DNA of 64,000 nucleotides, taken from NCBI RefSeq assembly GCF_001704155.1, contig NZ_CP016294.1, forward strand, positions 1,299,501 to 1,363,500, in the 5' to 3' direction. A model generated the notes under the pieces. The model had not been told where the DNA came from and searched no databases. It worked only from the letters and a program-made list of their open reading frames with translations. Numbering within the stretch: position 1 is the stretch's first letter; each line of letters starts with the position of its first letter. Position numbers and translations under genes: made by a program. This DNA is from Stenotrophomonas rhizophila. Lineage in GTDB: Bacteria > Pseudomonadota > Gammaproteobacteria > Xanthomonadales > Xanthomonadaceae. Positions 60,750 to 64,000 of the stretch are shown piece after piece.

Positions 60750-62129
60750 ATGCAGACACTTCTTCTACTCACGCTGCTTGCGGCGCCGACCACGGCGTCG
60801 CCTGCCGATCCTGATGCCGGTCGCGACTGGCAGCCTGGTGACCACCACGTGCACAGCGAATGGAGCGTGGACTGGGACCGCAGCACCACGCCGCCCACGC
60901 CGATCCGTGGCGGCGACTCGTCCTACACCCGCAGCCACAACGCCGAACGGGCGCGGCACTTCGGGCTGCGCTGGATGGTGCATACCGACCACGGCGGCCC
61001 CGGCCACTCGGCGGTGACCCGCGATCACGCCTATCCGGCGCTGCTGCAGGCCCGGCAGGACGTGCCCGAGGTCATCCAGTTCAACGGCATGGAGTTCGAT
61101 GTGCCGGCCGGCGAACACGCCTCGCTGGTCATCGCGCCGGGCGCGCGCGAAGCCGAACACCTGGTGACGATCGAACGCCACTACAGCCGCGGTGAACCGC
61201 TGGAAGAGGGCAGCCGCGATACCCACCAGCACATGCTGGATGCGTTGGTCCACATGCGCGGGCTGCGTCCGCTGCCGCTGATGCTGATCAACCACCCCTC
61301 GCGAACCGCTACCGGGGTGGGGCAGTGGGGCGAAGTGGAGCCCGCTGAGCTGAAGGCGTGGCATGCCGCTGCGCCGCAGGTGCTGGTCGGCATGGAGGGC
61401 GCGCCCGGGCACCAGGCTACCCGCTCCGAGCGCGGCCTGTACCGGAATGCGGCAGCGCCGACCTTCGGCGGCTTCGACCAGATGACCACGCAGGTCGGCG
61501 GCGTCTGGGACCAGATGCTGGCCGACGGTAGCCGCTTCTGGATCACCGCCAGTTCCGATTCGCACGTGAACCAGCGCGACGGGGGCAGCGACTTCGATCC
61601 GGGTGAGTACAGCAAGACGTATGTCTGGGCACGCCCGGAAGCCGATGACATCCTCGGCGGCGTGCGCGCCGGGCGCATGTTCGCGGTGACCGGCGACCTG
61701 ATCGACGCATTGGAGCTGAGCGTGCAGGCGGTCGATGGCAGCGGTGGGGTGGGGCACATGGGCGGGGGCGTGACCGTGGCAGCGGGTACGCCGATGCGCG
61801 TGCAGCTGCGGGTGCGAACGCCGGACAGCGCCAATGCGATCGGGCGACATCCGGCGCTGCGCCAGCTGCAGCTGATCGTCGGCAGTGGCACTGGCCAGGC
61901 GCCCAGGATGCAGACCCAACGCTTTACCGCCAAGGAGTGGAAGCAGGAAGGTCGGTGGTATGAGGTGACGTGGGAATTGCCGGCGCCGCCCGGCGGCGGA
62001 TTCGTGCGTGCACGCGGCAGCAACACGGATGAGCCGACGCCAATGCCCGACATCAAAGGCGAAGATCCCTGGCAGGACCTGTGGTTCCATTCCAACCCGG
62101 TGTTCATCGGCAACAACCCACCGCCGTGA
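60750..62129 (+). CDS. Exported PHP-domain phosphoesterase-like protein
   Basis: This 459-residue protein has a short signal peptide and a PHP-like metal-binding domain: DHHVHSEWSVDWDRS, MVHTDHGGPGHS, FNGMEFDVPAGEHASLVI, LMLINHPSR and ITASSDSHVNQRD. These His and Asp residues line the multimetal site of PHP phosphoesterases; the CehA/McbA-type relatives are phosphodiesterase or carbaryl-hydrolase-like. It follows the STN receptor by two bases and is the last gene of the signalling operon, so its expression probably depends on the receptor's ligand. It likely acts in the periplasm on that ligand. Confidence 0.82.
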   Translation: MQTLLLLTLLAAPTTASPADPDAGRDWQPGDHHVHSEWSVDWDRSTTPPTPIRGGDSSYTRSHNAERARHFGLRWMVHTDHGGPGHSAVTRDHAYPALLQARQDVPEVIQFNGMEFDVPAGEHASLVIAPGAREAEHLVTIERHYSRGEPLEEGSRDTHQHMLDALVHMRGLRPLPLMLINHPSRTATGVGQWGEVEPAELKAWHAAAPQVLVGMEGAPGHQATRSERGLYRNAAAPTFGGFDQMTTQVGGVWDQMLADGSRFWITASSDSHVNQRDGGSDFDPGEYSKTYVWARPEADDILGGVRAGRMFAVTGDLIDALELSVQAVDGSGGVGHMGGGVTVAAGTPMRVQLRVRTPDSANAIGRHPALRQLQLIVGSGTGQAPRMQTQRFTAKEWKQEGRWYEVTWELPAPPGGGFVRARGSNTDEPTPMPDIKGEDPWQDLWFHSNPVFIGNNPPP

Positions 62130-62211
62130 ACGCCACGACATGGCACGTGCACGATCCGGTCACGGCCCCCCACGGAGTCTGGCAGTACCCGATTCCCGCA
62201 CGGATACCGCC

Positions 62212-62646
62212 ATGACCACGCTCACCCTGCACGACCTGGCCAAGAAAATGGCCGGCATCGACTTCACCATGCTGCAGACCTTCGCCGACAACGGCGAGAT
62301 CGCCGGCCGCCCGATGAGCAACAACGGTGATGTCGATTACGACGGTGACAGCTGGTTCTTCTCGCTGGACAGCACCGACATGGTGCGCGAGCTGCAGGCC
62401 GAGCCCAAGGTCGCGCTGAGCTTCGTCGGCAGCAAGGGCCTGCTCGGCAAACCGCCGTTGTTCGTGTTCGTGCAGGGCAAGGGCCGGATCATCCGCGACA
62501 AGGAAGTGATGCGCGAACACTGGCAGAAGAGCCTGGAGCGCTGGTTCGAACAGGGTGTGGATACCCCGGGCCTGGTCCTGATCCACGTCCATGCGCACCG
62601 CATCCATTACTGGGACGGTGAAGACCAGGGTGAGATCCAGGTCTGA
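62212..62646 (+). CDS. PNPOx-fold general stress-type protein
   Basis: This 144-residue flavin-binding split-barrel protein is of the pyridoxamine 5'-phosphate oxidase-like/general stress group: MAGIDFTMLQTFADNGEIAGRPM, DYDGDSWFFSLDSTDMV, ELQAEPKVALSFVG and PGLVLIHVHAHRIHYWDGE. The catalytic role in members like this is unclear; some bind FMN or F420. The start at 62212 gives the standard family N-terminus. It lies 82 bases after the PHP gene and 12 bases before the DUF72 gene. Confidence 0.87.
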   Translation: MTTLTLHDLAKKMAGIDFTMLQTFADNGEIAGRPMSNNGDVDYDGDSWFFSLDSTDMVRELQAEPKVALSFVGSKGLLGKPPLFVFVQGKGRIIRDKEVMREHWQKSLERWFEQGVDTPGLVLIHVHAHRIHYWDGEDQGEIQV

Positions 62647-62658
62647 GGAACGCCGGAC

Positions 62659-63387
62659 ATGCCTGCCTCCCCCGGGCCGCTGGTCGGCTGCGCTGGCTGG
62701 TCCATTCCGGGCCGCTACGCTGACCTGTTCGGCCCCGGGGAGAGCATGCTCGCGCGCTACGCCACCCGGTTTCCCGTAGTGGAGATCAACTCCTCGTTCT
62801 ACCGGCCGCACAAGCCCGGCACCTACGAACGTTGGGCGGCCAGTGTGCCGCCCGCGTTCCGCTTCTCGGTCAAGATACCGCGCACGATCTCCCACGATTC
62901 GGCATTGGTCGGCGTGGGGCCGTTGCTTGACCGCTTCCTCGATGACTCCAGCGCGCTCGGCACCAAGCTGGGTGGCCTGCTGCTGCAGTTGCCGCCCTCA
63001 TTGGCGTTGGATACCCGCCGTGCCTCGAGCTTCTTCCGCGCGCTGCGCAGGCGCAGTGGGGTGCCGCTGGTGTGCGAGCCGCGCCATGCCAGCTGGTTCA
63101 CCGACACGGCCGACGCATTGCTGCTGCGCCACGGCGTCTCGCGGCTGGCGGCCGATCCAGCGCGTGTGCCGGCGGCTGCCCAACCGGGCGGTGCACCGAC
63201 ATGGCGCTACTGGCGCTGGCACGGCGCACCGCGCATGTACTACAGCGACTATGACGACGCGGCATTGGACGCGCTGGCCGCGCAGGTGCGCCATGCACGT
63301 GGACCCCGCTGGGTCATCTTCGACAACACCGCGCACGGCTTTGCCGTGGCCAACGCCGCGCGCCTGCAGGAGCGGTTGCATGCCTGA
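62659..63387 (+). CDS. DUF72 protein
   Basis: This 242-residue DUF72 TIM-barrel protein has GCAGWSIPGRYADLF, VVEINSSFYRPHKPGTYERWA, FRFSVKIPRTISHDSAL, LGGLLLQLPPSLALD, PLVCEPRHASWFTDT and YYSDYDDAALDAL. The ends of the strands carry conserved Glu, Arg, Asp and Tyr residues that suggest an enzyme, but no DUF72 reaction is established. It overlaps the start of the DNA glycosylase gene by eight bases, so the two are likely co-translated. Confidence 0.9.
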   Translation: MPASPGPLVGCAGWSIPGRYADLFGPGESMLARYATRFPVVEINSSFYRPHKPGTYERWAASVPPAFRFSVKIPRTISHDSALVGVGPLLDRFLDDSSALGTKLGGLLLQLPPSLALDTRRASSFFRALRRRSGVPLVCEPRHASWFTDTADALLLRHGVSRLAADPARVPAAAQPGGAPTWRYWRWHGAPRMYYSDYDDAALDALAAQVRHARGPRWVIFDNTAHGFAVANAARLQERLHA

Positions 63388-64000
63388 AGGCCCTTCCATC
63401 GTCATCCTGCGCGAGGCGGCGGCGAAGTTCCGTGGCAAGACCGTGCGCCGGGCGGTGGGCAACAGCTCCCTGGATCTCACCCGCATGGAGGGGCGGCGCG
63501 TGATCGCGCTGCGCAGCTGGGGCAAACACTTCCTGATCGAGTTCAGCGGCTTCAGCCTGCGCGTGCACATGCTGATGTTCGGCAGCTACCGCATCGACGA
63601 ACGCAAGCCATCGCCCCCGCGTGTTTCGCTGCAGTTCGACAACGGCGAGCTGAACATCTACGCCTCATCGCTGAAGTACATCGAAGGCAAGCTGGACGAA
63701 ACCTACGATTGGCGCACCGACGTGATGAACGATGCGTGGGACCCGCGCCTGGCCCGGCGCCGGCTGAAGCAGCAGCCGGACACCCTGATCTGCGATGCAC
63801 TGCTGGACCAGGAGCTGTTCGCCGGCGTCGGCAACATCATCAAGAACGAAGTGCTGTTCCGCCAGCGGGTGCACCCGGAAAGCACGGTGGGAGCGTTGCC
63901 ACCGCGGATACTCGGGAGGGTCATTGCCGACGCCCGCGCCTACAGCTTCCTGTTCCTGGAATGGAAGCGCGCCTTCGAGCTGAAGAAGCATTGGCAGATC
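63380..64000 (+). CDS. Nei/Fpg-family DNA glycosylase (3' end beyond window)
   Basis: The visible 207 residues start MPEGPSIVIL, with the catalytic Pro2 and Glu3 of Fpg/Nei glycosylases. Lys49 in RSWGKHFLIEF is the conserved beta-hairpin lysine. A helix-two-turn-helix region follows (DALLDQELFAGVGNIIKNEVLFRQRVHPES). The pattern is closer to the endonuclease VIII branch (oxidised pyrimidines) than to Fpg. The C-terminal zinc finger lies outside the window. It overlaps the DUF72 gene by eight bases. Confidence 0.9.
   Translation, partial: MPEGPSIVILREAAAKFRGKTVRRAVGNSSLDLTRMEGRRVIALRSWGKHFLIEFSGFSLRVHMLMFGSYRIDERKPSPPRVSLQFDNGELNIYASSLKYIEGKLDETYDWRTDVMNDAWDPRLARRRLKQQPDTLICDALLDQELFAGVGNIIKNEVLFRQRVHPESTVGALPPRILGRVIADARAYSFLFLEWKRAFELKKHWQI

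Overview
The window looks like a chromosomal segment of a gammaproteobacterium of the Xanthomonadaceae, most likely Stenotrophomonas or a close relative. The GC content is high. The genes include Xanthomonadales hallmarks: a fused aspartate kinase/diaminopimelate decarboxylase, the MurD2-MurL peptidoglycan pathway, an XgtA-like alpha-glucosidase, Caulobacter/Xanthomonas-type TonB receptors and an HU protein with a Lys/Ala-rich N-terminal tail. The intergenic spaces carry many short palindromes headed by GTAG, which match the SMAG (REP-like) elements known from S. maltophilia. No rRNA, tRNA, CRISPR array, prophage or complete IS was recognised. All assignments come from reading motifs by eye; no database search was run.

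Layout. 1-2.7 kb: suf operon (regulator-sufB-sufC, minus strand). 2.8-8.1 kb: single housekeeping or stress genes (SET methyltransferase, DJ-1/PfpI protein, DUF1439 and lipoprotein genes, HU, OsmC, PhzF). 8.2-13.6 kb: lysAC, then murL-murD2. 13.6-14.1 kb: a tandem SMAG array. 14.2-16.0 kb: dienelactone hydrolase and ispB. 16.1-28.8 kb: a maltodextrin locus (XgtA-like GH13, TonB receptor, GH97, a six-hairpin glycosidase, a GPH-type permease and an exported GH13 amylase). Three copies of TGAATACGTATGCA lie in front of its transcription units. 28.9-32.6 kb: an SseB-like gene and a KaiC-like ATPase overlapping a hybrid histidine kinase. 32.7-36.6 kb: a DUF5694 protein, a LacI regulator, an exonuclease and ssb. 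36.7-38.0 kb: a patch that looks lower in GC, with a degraded higBA toxin-antitoxin locus and an orphan exported Cys-rich protein.

38.0-47.7 kb is a coherent catabolic island. A four-gene plus-strand operon and a five-gene minus-strand operon converge on each other. A LacI gene sits at the right end, divergent from the minus operon. The same perfect palindrome, TGCAATCGATTGCA, lies at both outer promoters. The gene set (GMC oxidoreductase with a small Tat-signal subunit, cytochrome c, DUF1080 hydrolase, three TIM-barrel isomerase-like proteins, Gfo/Idh/MocA oxidoreductase and an MFS permease) fits a glucoside 3-dehydrogenase / 3-keto-glycoside pathway, with the first steps in the periplasm.

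47.7-64 kb holds small exported proteins, a TetR-controlled metallo-beta-lactamase-fold hydrolase, two DUF1801 genes, a metallophosphoesterase and an ArsR gene followed by a cupin-like/DUF2867 fusion. It also holds a complete cell-surface signalling operon: an ECF sigma factor, FecR, a TonB receptor with an STN domain and a PHP-type phosphoesterase. The window ends with a PNPOx-fold protein, a DUF72 protein and the 5' part of a Nei/Fpg DNA glycosylase.
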